A stretch of DNA of 64,000 nucleotides, taken from assembly GCA_017161075.1 (NCBI GenBank), contig CP046174.1, positions 3,658,001-3,722,000 on the forward strand, read 5' to 3'. Origin of the DNA: Erysipelotrichaceae bacterium 66202529. GTDB taxonomy: Bacteria; Bacillota_I; Bacilli_A; Erysipelotrichales; Erysipelotrichaceae. Position 1 is the first letter of the stretch, and every line of letters starts with the position of its first letter. The translations under genes were made by a program, and so were the position numbers. This document shows, piece by piece, positions 26,283 to 35,177 of the stretch. Below the pieces are notes generated by a model, which worked only from the letters and a program-made list of their open reading frames with translations, searched no databases and was not told the DNA's origin.

Positions 26283-27962
26283 TTATTCGTCGTTCAGACT
26301 TGCCCCTCCTTCCTGTCCGGTGCTTACACGAATCACATTTTCCACATCATAAATGAAGATTTTTCCATCACCAGGCTGTCCGGTATACAGAACACGCTTG
26401 ATCGTATCCACGACTGTCTGAACAGGAATAGCACAGACGACAACCTCAACCTTGATTTTCGGAAGCAGCGTCGCATCCATTTCCACACCGCGATAGTAAG
26501 CAGTATGTCCCTTTTGTACGCCATAGCCGAGTACCTGTGAGAATGTCATTCCGTTGATACCAAGGTCATTCAGCGCATTTTTCAAATCATCGAAGCGACG
26601 CTGATTTGTAATAACGGTAATTTTCGTCATTTTAGAGGAGGTATCTCCACTTGCGGCAGGCATTTCCTTCAGCTGCACTACTGCCTTGCTTGAAGCATTC
26701 TGAGCCATTGCCAGTGTTTTTGTGAATTCTGCACCGCCGGTTGTCGGCATGAAATCCGCATAGGAGCTTGCCAGTCCATGCTCGTGGATATCCAGACCAT
26801 CCAGTTCCTCTGTCTCACTGACGCGAAGACCGATGGTCTTTTTAATCAAAGTGAAAATAATGAGCATACAGACGCTGACCCAGGCCGCAACACTTACCAC
26901 ACCGATTGCCTGGATAGCGAGAAAGTGAAAGCCTCCCCCGTAAAATAAACCACCATCTGTCGCAAACAAACCAACCAGCAGCGTACCGGCAGCCCCACAG
27001 CAGCCATGCACACCAATCGCTCCGACAGGATCATCAATGTGCAGCTTTTTATCCACAAATTCAATACCGAACACCACCACGAAGGCCGCAATCAGACCGA
27101 TGAAGAAGGCTCCGAAGGGATCTACCATATCACAGCCTGCCGTGATTGCCACAAGTCCTGCCAGAGAGCCGTTTAAGGTCATGGAAACATCCGGCTTCTT
27201 ATAGCGGATCCAGGTAATAAACATAACAGCAACCGTAGCTGTCGCTGCCGCAAGATTGGTTGTCACAAAGATGTTTGCGGCACTTGTAATCGTATCATCC
27301 CCTGTCATAGATACTGTGGAACAACCGTTAAAGCCAAACCAGCAAAACCACAAAATGAAGACACCGAGAGCACCCAGGGTCAGAGAATGCCCAAGTATTG
27401 CCTTTGGTTTTCCATCCTTATCGTATTTTCCAATACGCGGTCCCAGAATGGAGGCACCAATCAACGCTGCAATACCGCCAACCATATGCACGGCAGTGGA
27501 GCCCGCAAAATCATGAAAGCCAAGCTCTGCCAGCCAACCGCCGCCCCAGATCCAGTGACCGGAAATTGGATATACAAACAGTGAAATCAGAACGGAGTAC
27601 ATACAATAGGCAGAAAATTTCGTACGCTCTGCCATCGCACCGGAGACTATCGTTGCGGCGGTTGCACAGAACACCGTTTGAAAAATAATATAGGCACTGG
27701 ATGGATAGCTTCCACCGTAATTCCCCTGAATGAAAAAATCCAGTCCACCCACCAGCGGCCCGTCACCGCCAAACATGAGTCCAAAGCCAATCAGCCAGAA
27801 TACAATCGTTCCCAAAGCGAAATCCATAAGATTCTTCATAATGATATTCCCGGCATTTTTCGCACGGGTGAAGCCTGTCTCCACCATGGCAAAGCCTGCC
27901 TGCATGAAGAATACCAGTACGGCTCCTAATAAAACCCATATGGTGTCTACTGATGATAACAT
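26283..27962 (-). CDS. amt: Ammonium transporter Amt fused to a P-II (GlnB/GlnK) domain
   Basis: 559 residues. Residues 1-380 form the 11-helix Amt channel, with the pore histidines H159 (AVHMVGG) and H319 (GVHGCCG) and D151. After a linker of about 60 residues, 446-559 is a full P-II domain: T-loop region GYGVQKGHTAYYRG (479-492), LPKIKVEVVV and GDGKIF (531-536). P-II normally plugs Amt as a separate trimer; here regulator and channel are one chain. Start at 27962 follows AGGAGG at 7 nt; the frame extends to 28136, but that stretch contains the promoter and leader terminator. Monocistronic. Confidence 0.95.
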   Translation of the reverse strand: MLSSVDTIWVLLGAVLVFFMQAGFAMVETGFTRAKNAGNIIMKNLMDFALGTIVFWLIGFGLMFGGDGPLVGGLDFFIQGNYGGSYPSSAYIIFQTVFCATAATIVSGAMAERTKFSAYCMYSVLISLFVYPISGHWIWGGGWLAELGFHDFAGSTAVHMVGGIAALIGASILGPRIGKYDKDGKPKAILGHSLTLGALGVFILWFCWFGFNGCSTVSMTGDDTITSAANIFVTTNLAAATATVAVMFITWIRYKKPDVSMTLNGSLAGLVAITAGCDMVDPFGAFFIGLIAAFVVVFGIEFVDKKLHIDDPVGAIGVHGCCGAAGTLLVGLFATDGGLFYGGGFHFLAIQAIGVVSVAAWVSVCMLIIFTLIKKTIGLRVSETEELDGLDIHEHGLASSYADFMPTTGGAEFTKTLAMAQNASSKAVVQLKEMPAASGDTSSKMTKITVITNQRRFDDLKNALNDLGINGMTFSQVLGYGVQKGHTAYYRGVEMDATLLPKIKVEVVVCAIPVQTVVDTIKRVLYTGQPGDGKIFIYDVENVIRVSTGQEGGASLNDE

Positions 27963-27984
27963 AACATTTCCTCCTCTTTCTCGT

Positions 27985-28019
27985 AAAAAGGGCATACCGT
28001 ACGATGACGGCACGCCCTT
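27985..28019 (-). terminator. Leader terminator (attenuator) upstream of amt
   Basis: 13-bp stem AAGGGCGTGCCGT/ACGGTATGCCCTT (two G-U) with a 6-nt loop followed by TTTTT. It lies between the promoter and the ribosome binding site of amt, so it would abort transcription unless disrupted. Confidence 0.85.
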
Positions 28020-28101
28020 GTGCACACGCTGCTTTCTGCATGCTGAGAAAAGAAAAGACGCCTTTAGACCGAGTGATCTGAAAGCGCCCTTGCTCTTCAT
28101 G
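28020..28101 (-). promoter_or_regulatory. Structured 5-prime leader of amt
   Basis: The leader carries a stable hairpin at 28058-28087 (12 of 13 pairs, loop ACUC) and a weaker one at about 28022-28043. The sequence CAAGGGCG occurs both at the start of the first hairpin and at the start of the terminator, so the first copy could pair with the terminator's 3-prime arm. No known riboswitch class was recognised; ANTAR-type antitermination is possible, but the expected hexaloops are not clear. Confidence 0.6.
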
Positions 28102-28107
28102 CTCTCT

Positions 28108-28136
28108 ATTTTATGAAAAACAAACATACTTGTCAA
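28108..28136 (-). promoter_or_regulatory. amt promoter
   Basis: TTGACA (28131-28136), 17 nt, TAAAAT (28108-28113) on the minus strand; start of transcription near 28101. Confidence 0.85.
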
Positions 28137-28272
28137 CAGAATTTACAATTTATTTCAAATAATTTCCATTTTATTTCAAGAATATTCCTTTGAAAGCGAT
28201 TAAATGAAGCTGCATACTGCATTCTATATCGTCTATCTTTAGTATACCACATAAACTGAATTTATTTTAGTC

Positions 28273-28300
28273 TTGTAAAATTCACAGCATAAGAGATAAT
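28273..28300 (+). promoter_or_regulatory. Candidate promoter of the lipoprotein gene
   Basis: TTGTAA (28273-28278), 16 nt, GATAAT (28295-28300). It would give a leader of about 130 nt. Confidence 0.4.
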
Positions 28301-28440
28301 ACAGATGAAGGATATACATCCCTACCGTCCTATATCTATATACGCTTTTAAAGTCGATCCTGCAGGAAAGGAATATATCGCATTTTATTGAATCCTATCT
28401 CCCTCATACAAGCACCCACTAAAATGCGATGGTACCGTTT

Positions 28441-28965
28441 ATGAAAAAACTATTACGCACAGCTCTTTTATTGCTCTGTCTCCTTCTGTTTTCTGCCTGC
28501 GAATACAGCACAGATACCGTTATTCCGGAAGACTATATTCATAATCATTTTAAAAATTATGAGCAGTTAAATGTGGTAGAGGATAAGCAGCTTATGATGT
28601 ATTTGGTAAAACAGGAACAGGAGTATAATTTGTTGATATTCAAAGAAAAAGGATCTGCCTTCCTATATGAAGGCGGCAGTATATCCGATATCCCTTACGG
28701 CCATATGATCGTAGGAACTTCTGATAATACCCGTGTTACTGTCTATCTTGATAACAGTATCGTTAAGGCCGAACGCTATGAATTTGATCTTAGTACCTAC
28801 AATGACAATGAGGATATGCTTACCATATCGCTGGGTGGATTATCAAATAAGGATACCTATCTCATCAAAAACTACAACTTTCTTCCACCTTATACCAGTA
28901 TTTCTCAGCTTCGTTTTTATGATAAAAACGGAAAGCGCATAGACGAAACAGCATTTCTTGATTAA
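28441..28965 (+). CDS. Lipoprotein of unknown function
   Basis: 174 residues from the chosen start. The signal peptide MKKLLRTALLLLC ends in a lipobox FSAC with the acylated cysteine about 20 residues in. The rest is mixed charged and beta-rich with no recognised domain. No good ribosome binding site precedes either this ATG or the one at 28429; this one gives the usual basic signal-peptide start. A strong terminator follows at 28976-29000. Confidence 0.75.
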   Translation: MKKLLRTALLLLCLLLFSACEYSTDTVIPEDYIHNHFKNYEQLNVVEDKQLMMYLVKQEQEYNLLIFKEKGSAFLYEGGSISDIPYGHMIVGTSDNTRVTVYLDNSIVKAERYEFDLSTYNDNEDMLTISLGGLSNKDTYLIKNYNFLPPYTSISQLRFYDKNGKRIDETAFLD

Positions 28966-28975
28966 AGAATACATG

Positions 28976-29000
28976 CCCCGGTGCGAGCAGCCGGGGTTTT
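28976..29000 (+). terminator. Terminator after the lipoprotein gene
   Basis: CCCCGG/CCGGGG stem, 9-nt loop, then TTTT. Confidence 0.85.
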
Positions 29001-29112
29001 CTATGCAGGAATGGATTTCTATTCTGTAAGGATAGGTATTTTGCTGATGCACTGTTTCAAGCTGTTTTCAGACCGCATAAGCTCCACAGGCTATCCAAAG
29101 GCTTTTTGTAGT

Positions 29113-29145
29113 AAAAAAGGCGCCACAGCATATCCTGGCGTCCTT
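29113..29145 (-). terminator. Terminator after the RraB-like gene
   Basis: Minus-strand AAGGACGCCA/TGGCGCCTT stem (one mismatch) followed by TTTTTT. Confidence 0.85.
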
Positions 29146-29168
29146 TCCTTTTGTATCACTTATGATAA

Positions 29169-29870
29169 TCAGTAAATAACCTTACTGCTCCAGCCCTTAT
29201 ATTCTCCACGATGGAGTTTAGCTTCAGCGGCAACATACAGGATGTTTCCCATCAGCTTGATATCATCAATCGGCGTGATATGCAGCACGATCAATTCCAG
29301 ATCCTCATCCCCTCTTGTGATGACAAACCCTTTGTTGATCACTTCATTTTTAAAGGCATCCATATCCTCTGCCGTTTTAAACACAACACGGTGCTGAACA
29401 GGGCGTTCATTTTCATGTACGTCACCTTCCTGCAGCATATCATCCATCAGCTTTTTTGCCTGCTCCTTCAATGCAGCCACTTCACTCTTTAAAAGAGACG
29501 GGAAATCTGTATCGAATTCCTCTGCCGCAGTCTGCACTGTTTCTTTTGCATCCTCTGCTTTATCCCTGAGCGTATCCGCCAGCTCCTCAGCAACTTCTTT
29601 TCCTTCTTCTACAGCATCCTTGGCAAGCTCTTTTACATCCTCTGCCGTATCTGCTGCCGCTTCTTTTACAGCCTCCATACAGGATGCAGGATCACTGATC
29701 GGCCCTTCTTCAATCTCGTCGTCCATATCCACATCATCCAGATCATCCTCATCCTCCAGAAGTCCCTGATCCAGATCTATGATCTGTTTTTCCTCATCCT
29801 TTTTCAGCTTGTAGGCAACCAATGCCGCAGCTCCGGCAAGTACCGCCAGTGCAGGTATTATCTTTTTCAT
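29169..29870 (-). CDS. Membrane-anchored acidic protein with RraB-like C-terminal domain
   Basis: 233 residues. One N-terminal helix (about 5-22), an acidic stretch (residues 30-60, rich in D and E), then about 80 residues of amphipathic, alanine/glutamate/lysine-rich helix resembling LEA or apolipoprotein-like repeats. The last 75 residues (HRVVFKTAEDMDAF, GFVITRG, RGEYKGWSS) match the ferredoxin-like pattern and the GEY-x-GW ending of the RraB (RNase E inhibitor) family. Whether it touches RNA decay is unknown. GTGGTGAT precedes the ATG, with an extended -10 at 29894-29902. Confidence 0.75.
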   Translation of the reverse strand: MKKIIPALAVLAGAAALVAYKLKKDEEKQIIDLDQGLLEDEDDLDDVDMDDEIEEGPISDPASCMEAVKEAAADTAEDVKELAKDAVEEGKEVAEELADTLRDKAEDAKETVQTAAEEFDTDFPSLLKSEVAALKEQAKKLMDDMLQEGDVHENERPVQHRVVFKTAEDMDAFKNEVINKGFVITRGDEDLELIVLHITPIDDIKLMGNILYVAAEAKLHRGEYKGWSSKVIY

Positions 29871-29893
29871 AGTATCACCACTTTCTTGTTTCT

Positions 29894-29902
29894 ATTGTAT
29901 CA
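29894..29902 (-). promoter_or_regulatory. Candidate extended -10 promoter of the RraB-like gene
   Basis: TGATACAAT on the minus strand, 24 nt upstream of the ATG. Confidence 0.5.
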
Positions 29903-30102
29903 CAAAACATGCGAAATGATACAGGAAATACAAAGGTTTTGCGACAAAAACAGAGATATTTTCATCGCAGCCGGGTTAATAAAATATGAATTATGAAAGC
30001 TTTTGCTTTCCTCATCCCAAACATAACCGGATGCCTTTCACTCTGCTTTTCCAAACACAGGTGACAGAAAGCCTGCAGAGTTTCACGACGGCGATAACGA
30101 TA

Positions 30103-30137
30103 CGTTCAGCTCCACGAAGAACGCACCCAGCTGAACG
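30103..30137. repeat. Inverted repeat downstream of trmR
   Basis: Perfect 9-bp arms CGTTCAGCT/AGCTGAACG with a 17-nt loop and no T-run. It lies 45 bases beyond the trmR stop and might be a weak terminator or an RNA-stabilising hairpin. The rest of 29903-30181 shows no gene. Confidence 0.5.
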
Positions 30138-30181
30138 CATAGGAAAGAAACCTTGCATCAGTCACACAGACGCTGTTTCCT

Positions 30182-30760
30182 TCACTTTTTCCTGCTGATT
30201 CCCACACCATCGCCGAAATCATAAAATTGCGTATCATAGTCCTCACGCTGCTTCAGATATTCTACAAAATTTCCGATTTTACGCACCAGACTGCGCAAAT
30301 TGCGGCTTGTAATCGTTTCCGGATGCTCCACCAGACCATGGAATTTCAGATTATCCGTAATCACATACCCGCCCTGTATCAGCAACGGCTCATAGCGTTC
30401 AAAAAATCTTGTATACTGCGCCTTGGCAGCATCGATAAACAGCATATCGTAGCTGCCTTCCACATTAGTTTCCAGCGCATCGCCATACAACAGGGTAATC
30501 TGCTCCTGCAAACCGCTGCGTTCTACAAACTCCACTGCTTTGGCATATCGCTCCTCATCACGCTCGATGGTCGTTACATGAATATCCGGATGCAGCATCG
30601 CCATGCGGATAGCGGAATAGCCGATTGCACTGCCAATCTCTAAAATCCTTGTTAATTTATGCTCGTTCAGGAATGCACACATAAAATCAATGCCTTCCTT
30701 TTGCATGATGGGAACATCATATGCCTTTGCATATGCCTCCATTTCCTCAATCAATGTCAT
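30182..30760 (-). CDS. trmR: Class I SAM O-methyltransferase, TrmR-like
   Basis: 192 residues. SAM-binding motif ILEIGSAIGYSA (39-50), then FIDAAKAQY (108-116) and TDN (135-137) place it in the cation-dependent catechol/caffeoyl-CoA O-methyltransferase family. Size and details match YrrM/TrmR, which methylates 5-hydroxyuridine at tRNA position 34 in Bacillus. Its ATG overlaps the capA-like stop (TAATG), so it is translated in the same operon. A small-molecule substrate cannot be excluded. Confidence 0.85.
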   Translation of the reverse strand: MTLIEEMEAYAKAYDVPIMQKEGIDFMCAFLNEHKLTRILEIGSAIGYSAIRMAMLHPDIHVTTIERDEERYAKAVEFVERSGLQEQITLLYGDALETNVEGSYDMLFIDAAKAQYTRFFERYEPLLIQGGYVITDNLKFHGLVEHPETITSRNLRSLVRKIGNFVEYLKQREDYDTQFYDFGDGVGISRKK

Positions 30761-31935
30761 TATTCATCCCCGCTTCCCATAACCGGTATTTCCGTTATAA
30801 CCTTTTTCGTACGGGCATACAAATCATCCAGACGCACCTTCTGACCATCGACACCGTTTAACCCGTGCTGCTTTGCCAGTGCTTCCGTATAGTCACTCAG
30901 CTTATACATGGTGAAATTCTTACGTGAATTCATGATATCGGAAGCATCCCCTGTATAATGAGAAATCATAGGATCCCATTTCACGTTTTCTATGGTAATT
31001 TCATTGTTGTCTGCGTGTTTGACAAAATCAAAGCGGATCATGCCACCCAGCACGTTATTTACATCCAGCATGCCGTTCAGAAAGTTTCCAAGAGAATATA
31101 TAACGAGTGTCTTATTGCCGTCCTTGCCCTTGATCCAGGTAACCGGCTGTATGACATGCGGATGCTCCCCCACAACGACATCCACATCCAGGTCCGCAAA
31201 CAGCTTGGCATATTTCTTCTGGAATGCAGTCGGTGCGCTCACATTCTCATCCCCCCAGTGAGCGGAAACGATCACCACATCACTGACTTCCTTTGCTTTT
31301 TTCACATCCGCACGTATCTGATCCTCGTCAAAATAGGCAACGCTGTATGGATTCGGCGGCTCTATGCCATTGGTTCCATAGGTATACGCTAGAAAGGAGA
31401 AGGTAATTCCCTTACGTTTTATGGTACGTATCGTATCACGATCCTTTTGTGAGGTATACGTTCCTGCGGTAATGATTCCCTTTTGCTTTGCCCAGATATC
31501 ATGGGAAAAATCAATCCCCTCCTGATACTTGTCCAGACAGTGATTATTCGCTGTATTTACGATATCAAAGCCGGTATCTGCCACATTTTTCGCAAGATCG
31601 GCAGGTGAATTAAAGGTAGGGTACCCGCTGATTCCCAGATCATCACCGCCAATGATGGATTCCTGATCAATATAAGCCAGATCAGCCCCCTGTATATCCT
31701 TTTTCACATGCGAATACATCTCAGAGAAATCATATTTCCCGTCATTCATCTCTCCGGCAGCTCCATCCGCCTGCTTGTAAATCATTTCATGTATCAGATT
31801 ATCACCAACGCCTATAAAGGATACCGTTGTATTCTCCTTCACCGGCTTTTTGTCTGGTGCTTCCTTCTCTTTCTGATCTGCAGAGCTGCACGCACACAGC
31901 AGCAGACTCAGCAGTAACATTGTCAGCTTTTTCAT
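30760..31935 (-). CDS. CapA-family lipoprotein (poly-gamma-glutamate capsule-like metallophosphatase)
   Basis: 391 residues. Lipobox LCAC with cysteine 16. The PGA_cap/CapA calcineurin-like fold is shown by FIGVGDNLIH, NTANNHCLDK, SAHWGDE and VVGEHPHVIQP, the metal-binding segments of the family. No other capsule synthesis gene (capB, capC) is near, so capsule production is not implied. Overlaps the vanY-like gene by 4 nt (ATGA). Confidence 0.9.
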   Translation of the reverse strand: MKKLTMLLLSLLLCACSSADQKEKEAPDKKPVKENTTVSFIGVGDNLIHEMIYKQADGAAGEMNDGKYDFSEMYSHVKKDIQGADLAYIDQESIIGGDDLGISGYPTFNSPADLAKNVADTGFDIVNTANNHCLDKYQEGIDFSHDIWAKQKGIITAGTYTSQKDRDTIRTIKRKGITFSFLAYTYGTNGIEPPNPYSVAYFDEDQIRADVKKAKEVSDVVIVSAHWGDENVSAPTAFQKKYAKLFADLDVDVVVGEHPHVIQPVTWIKGKDGNKTLVIYSLGNFLNGMLDVNNVLGGMIRFDFVKHADNNEITIENVKWDPMISHYTGDASDIMNSRKNFTMYKLSDYTEALAKQHGLNGVDGQKVRLDDLYARTKKVITEIPVMGSGDE

Positions 31936-32918
31936 TTCTCCACATCCTTTCTCGCAATATACTCATCAAGGGTCAACCCCTGCTTTACGATATCTTTTGC
32001 GGCAGCCTTTCCCACATATCGCAGATGCCAGGACTCATACTGATACCCGGTCACATCCACCTTATCCTCTGGATAACGCAGAATAAATCCGTAATCCGCA
32101 ATATGCTGTAAAAGCCAGTCATAATGAACGGATTTTTCTATTTCATTGAAATTCTCATCATTTATGGTCACATCCACAGCCAGTGCACTGTTATGCTCAC
32201 TCTGCCCGGGTCTGGCATAATACTTATCCGCATATGCTTTTCCTTCACTTTGCGCATAATAATCATACAGATTTTTCTGATATGCATAGCTGCGATAGCT
32301 GGCGATTGCCTTGATATTGATATGTTCCACCTTCCCCGCCTGTACCAGCTTTGAGAATGCATCCGCTACCTCCTTACGCAAATACTGTGGCTCACTCTGA
32401 CAGGAATAATCCTCACCAATCACACAGGCATTCGGTGTTTTTACCAGATTTTTAGGCTCATAATTATCGGGAAGGCGATGATACTTATTTACCAGCATCA
32501 GCACATCCTCCGTATCTTTGATAACATCCACATTCGTAAAATATGGCTGATCCAGTCCGATATTCACATAGGTGACAATATCTTCCACTGCTTTCTTTCC
32601 ATCATCATAAGCAATGTAACGCTCTGTCAGCTCCTTGCGATAATACGGAAGCTTTAAAAAGCTTGTAATGCGATCAGCATTGTATTCCTTTTTCACAAAG
32701 GCAGTTGCCTGATTCAGGTTTTTATCTGTATCAATACTACAGTATACACTTCCCTTATCCTTAACCACAGCATCCCCGGCAGCCTTCACAGCCTCTATAT
32801 TTTTACAGGATTTTATGTCTTCTATACCGTGCTTCTTCAATGTATCCTCTGTTTCATTCTTACTGCAGCCTGTAACCAGAAGGCCGGCCGCAAGCAGTAT
32901 TACCATTTGTTTTCTCAT
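31932..32918 (-). CDS. VanY-family D-Ala-D-Ala carboxypeptidase lipoprotein
   Basis: 328 residues. Lipobox VTGC with cysteine 18. The M15B peptidase core is at about 160-310: SYRSYAYQ, then SEHNSALAVD (240-249) with zinc ligands H242 and D249, and ESWH with E295 and H298. The consensus S-x-H-x-x-G-x-A-x-D has alanine in place of glycine. Predicted to trim the terminal D-Ala of muropeptides outside the membrane. First gene of vanY-capA-trmR; GAGCGAGG lies 10 nt before the ATG. Confidence 0.9.
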   Translation of the reverse strand: MRKQMVILLAAGLLVTGCSKNETEDTLKKHGIEDIKSCKNIEAVKAAGDAVVKDKGSVYCSIDTDKNLNQATAFVKKEYNADRITSFLKLPYYRKELTERYIAYDDGKKAVEDIVTYVNIGLDQPYFTNVDVIKDTEDVLMLVNKYHRLPDNYEPKNLVKTPNACVIGEDYSCQSEPQYLRKEVADAFSKLVQAGKVEHINIKAIASYRSYAYQKNLYDYYAQSEGKAYADKYYARPGQSEHNSALAVDVTINDENFNEIEKSVHYDWLLQHIADYGFILRYPEDKVDVTGYQYESWHLRYVGKAAAKDIVKQGLTLDEYIARKDVEK

Positions 32919-32941
32919 TATGTATTACCTCGCTCCTCAAT

Positions 32942-32950
32942 ATTATAACA
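32942..32950 (-). promoter_or_regulatory. Extended -10 promoter of the vanY-capA-trmR operon
   Basis: TGTTATAAT on the minus strand, about 24 nt upstream of the ATG; no strong -35. Confidence 0.6.
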
Positions 32951-33754
32951 GGTTCCTCTCATTCGTACAGGGTCTTCCATAAAAAGCAGGGAAATCTTCA
33001 TTGTTTATTAAGACATCCTTACAGTCATTCTCCATAAGGTACATAAGTTCATGTAATCATTCACTCATTTTCCAGGTTGTTCTTCAAATATAATATCTGT
33101 ATCCATTGCTATGGAAAGAAACTTACCTAAGAGTCATGATTCATCAGATGCTTTGCAATAAAATAAACATCGCTAATTATATAAAAAAGCCACATACTGC
33201 TTAATGAATAATTACACAGGTATTGCCTCTGTCCCCTAATCGTTTTGTTATTCCTTTTCCCGCATCCCTTCCTGCTTACTTATTTTCGAATAACCGCTTC
33301 TTTTCGACAGATATGGAAAATGTGGACAGGTTTGTCAGAAGCTTTTTCATTTCTGACTGACTGTAAAGCTGATATAAGCAGTCTTAAGTAAATAAATATA
33401 GATTCATAGCTATACGATCCGTTTACTCGTTAGAAGGAGTTTTACGCTGTAAGATAGCTGGTTAAGGTATTTGGTATAAGCTACATGCCTATCGTTTAGC
33501 AGCCCACTCTTTTCTATATCCAAAGAGACTGTATTCTATCCCTTTATAACAAACCTTTTACCATGAATTGTTATATCCTGTATTTTATAAATGTCAAAAT
33601 GCCTTACATTTTCTATTGCTTTGTTAACTATAGCTCAAAAAGCTTATCATAGGAATGTATCATTCTTGTATCAGCGAAACGAAAAAGGGATAAAATATCT
33701 AAATTATCATGAAGTACATGATTGTTTTTTTGTTTAAAGTAAAATGACATTGTA
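32951..33754. other. Long intergenic region without a gene
   Basis: About 800 AT-rich bases between the end of the ribosomal superoperon and the vanY promoter. No frame with a ribosome binding site, no tRNA and no known RNA family were recognised. Confidence 0.45.
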
Positions 33755-33785
33755 GAAAAAAAAAGACCCTGATAGCCAGAGTCTT
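33755..33785 (-). terminator. Terminator of the ribosomal-protein superoperon
   Basis: AAGACTCTG/CAGGGTCTT stem (one G-U), loop GCTAT, then eight or nine T on the minus strand, 12 bases after rplQ. Confidence 0.95.
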
Positions 33786-33796
33786 TCCTTAGTGAA

Positions 33797-34162
33797 TTAT
33801 TTTACCAATTCAATGATTGCCATAGGTGCTGCGTCTCCGCGACGTACTCTTGTCTTAACAACACGAGTATATCCACCTTTACGGTCTGCATAAGCAGGTC
33901 CGATTTCTTCAAACAGCTTCTGCAATGCAGTCTGTCCTGTTTCTTCATTGACAACCACATCACGTACAAAGCTTGCAGCCTGACGACGAGCGTGCAGGTC
34001 TCCACGTTTTGCCAGTGTGATCAGTTCATCAACAACGGAACGAAGTTCCTTTGCTTTCATTTCAGTAGTTTCAATCTGACCGTAAGCGATCACAGATGTT
34101 GCCATATTGCGTAATAAAGCCTTACGGTGGTCAGCTTTACGTCCTAATTTACGATTCCACAT
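33797..34162 (-). CDS. rplQ: 50S ribosomal protein L17
   Basis: 121 residues, full length ([21 protein letters not shown] opening). Large-subunit protein near the exit tunnel. Last gene of the superoperon, followed by a strong terminator; the ecf operon that often comes next is 22.8 kb further on. Confidence 0.98.
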   Translation of the reverse strand: MWNRKLGRKADHRKALLRNMATSVIAYGQIETTEMKAKELRSVVDELITLAKRGDLHARRQAASFVRDVVVNEETGQTALQKLFEEIGPAYADRKGGYTRVVKTRVRRGDAAPMAIIELVK

Positions 34163-34189
34163 TGGTCCATTAACCTCCCTTGCGAATAT

Positions 34190-35149
34190 TTATTCGTATG
34201 ATTTGAAACTCAGTCCCAAATCATAGATCTTATCTTTAACTTCCTTCAATGATTTCTTACCAAGGTTTCTTACACGCATCATCTCATCCTCTGTTCTCTG
34301 CGTCAGCTCCTCCACAGTCTGGATTCCTGCACGCTTTAAACAGTTATAAGAACGAACGGATAAGTCAAGGTCTTCAATCATCATGACAAGTCCCTTATTC
34401 TGTACTTCACCCTGTGCTTCCTTCATCACGGATTCCATATCATTTACTGCCTCGTGAACATTCGTCAGCAGTTCGAGATGGTCGATCAGAATTCTGCTTG
34501 CCAGAGCAACAGATTCTGCCGGACTCAGAGAAGAGTCTGTCCAGATTTCCAGAGTAACCTTGTCATAGTGAGCATCCTGTCCAACACGAGTCGGCTCCAC
34601 ATTATAGGATACCTTCTCGATTGGTGTATAAATTGAATCTGTATAAATGATTCCCAGAGGCTGATTTGGTGTCTGGTACAGCTGCTTATTCGTGTCAGCA
34701 CTTACGTACCCGCGTCCAATACGAGCCTGCAGTTCCATTTCCAGCATTCCGCCCTCTTCCAGTGTACAGATGTGCAAGTCCTTGCTTATTACCTCCACAC
34801 CTTCCGGGCAAATAATATCAGCACCGGTTACTGCGCCTGGACCCTGTTTTGAGATACGCAGAGTATAGATTTCATCATCCTGAATACTCATCACAAGGGT
34901 TTTGATATTTAAAATGATTGCCGTTACGTCCTCTACAATTCCAGGAATTGAAGTGAACTCGTGGTAAACACCATCAACTTTAATTGAAAATACGGCAGCT
35001 CCCGGTAAAGAGGAGAGCAAAACACGTCTTAGTGCATTTCCAATGGTTGTACCAAAACCTCTTTCCAAAGGTTCAAACACAAACTTCCCGTAATGTTGAG
35101 ATTCATCATATTCTTTTACTTCAAAATGTGCACGTTCGAATTTTTGCAT
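34190..35149 (-). CDS. rpoA: DNA-directed RNA polymerase subunit alpha
   Basis: 319 residues. The N-terminal assembly domain (ERGFGTTIGNALRRVLLSS) and C-terminal domain (LDLSVRSYNCLKRAGIQTVEEL, NLGKKSLKEV), which contacts UP elements and activators, are both intact. Between rpsK and rplQ as in other Firmicutes. Confidence 0.99.
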   Translation of the reverse strand: MQKFERAHFEVKEYDESQHYGKFVFEPLERGFGTTIGNALRRVLLSSLPGAAVFSIKVDGVYHEFTSIPGIVEDVTAIILNIKTLVMSIQDDEIYTLRISKQGPGAVTGADIICPEGVEVISKDLHICTLEEGGMLEMELQARIGRGYVSADTNKQLYQTPNQPLGIIYTDSIYTPIEKVSYNVEPTRVGQDAHYDKVTLEIWTDSSLSPAESVALASRILIDHLELLTNVHEAVNDMESVMKEAQGEVQNKGLVMMIEDLDLSVRSYNCLKRAGIQTVEELTQRTEDEMMRVRNLGKKSLKEVKDKIYDLGLSFKSYE

Positions 35150-35177
35150 AGTTTACCTCCTCAATTACAGTTAATCA

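Noticed and set aside
27963..28136. N-terminal extension of Amt by 58 codons
   Set aside because: The stretch holds the promoter -35 and a leader terminator, and a strong ribosome binding site precedes the internal ATG at 27962.
11446..30103. A 14-base sequence (ggcgataacgatac) found both near 11447 and near 30090
   Set aside because: Exact 14-mers are expected to recur several times by chance in 64 kb on two strands, and flanks do not match.
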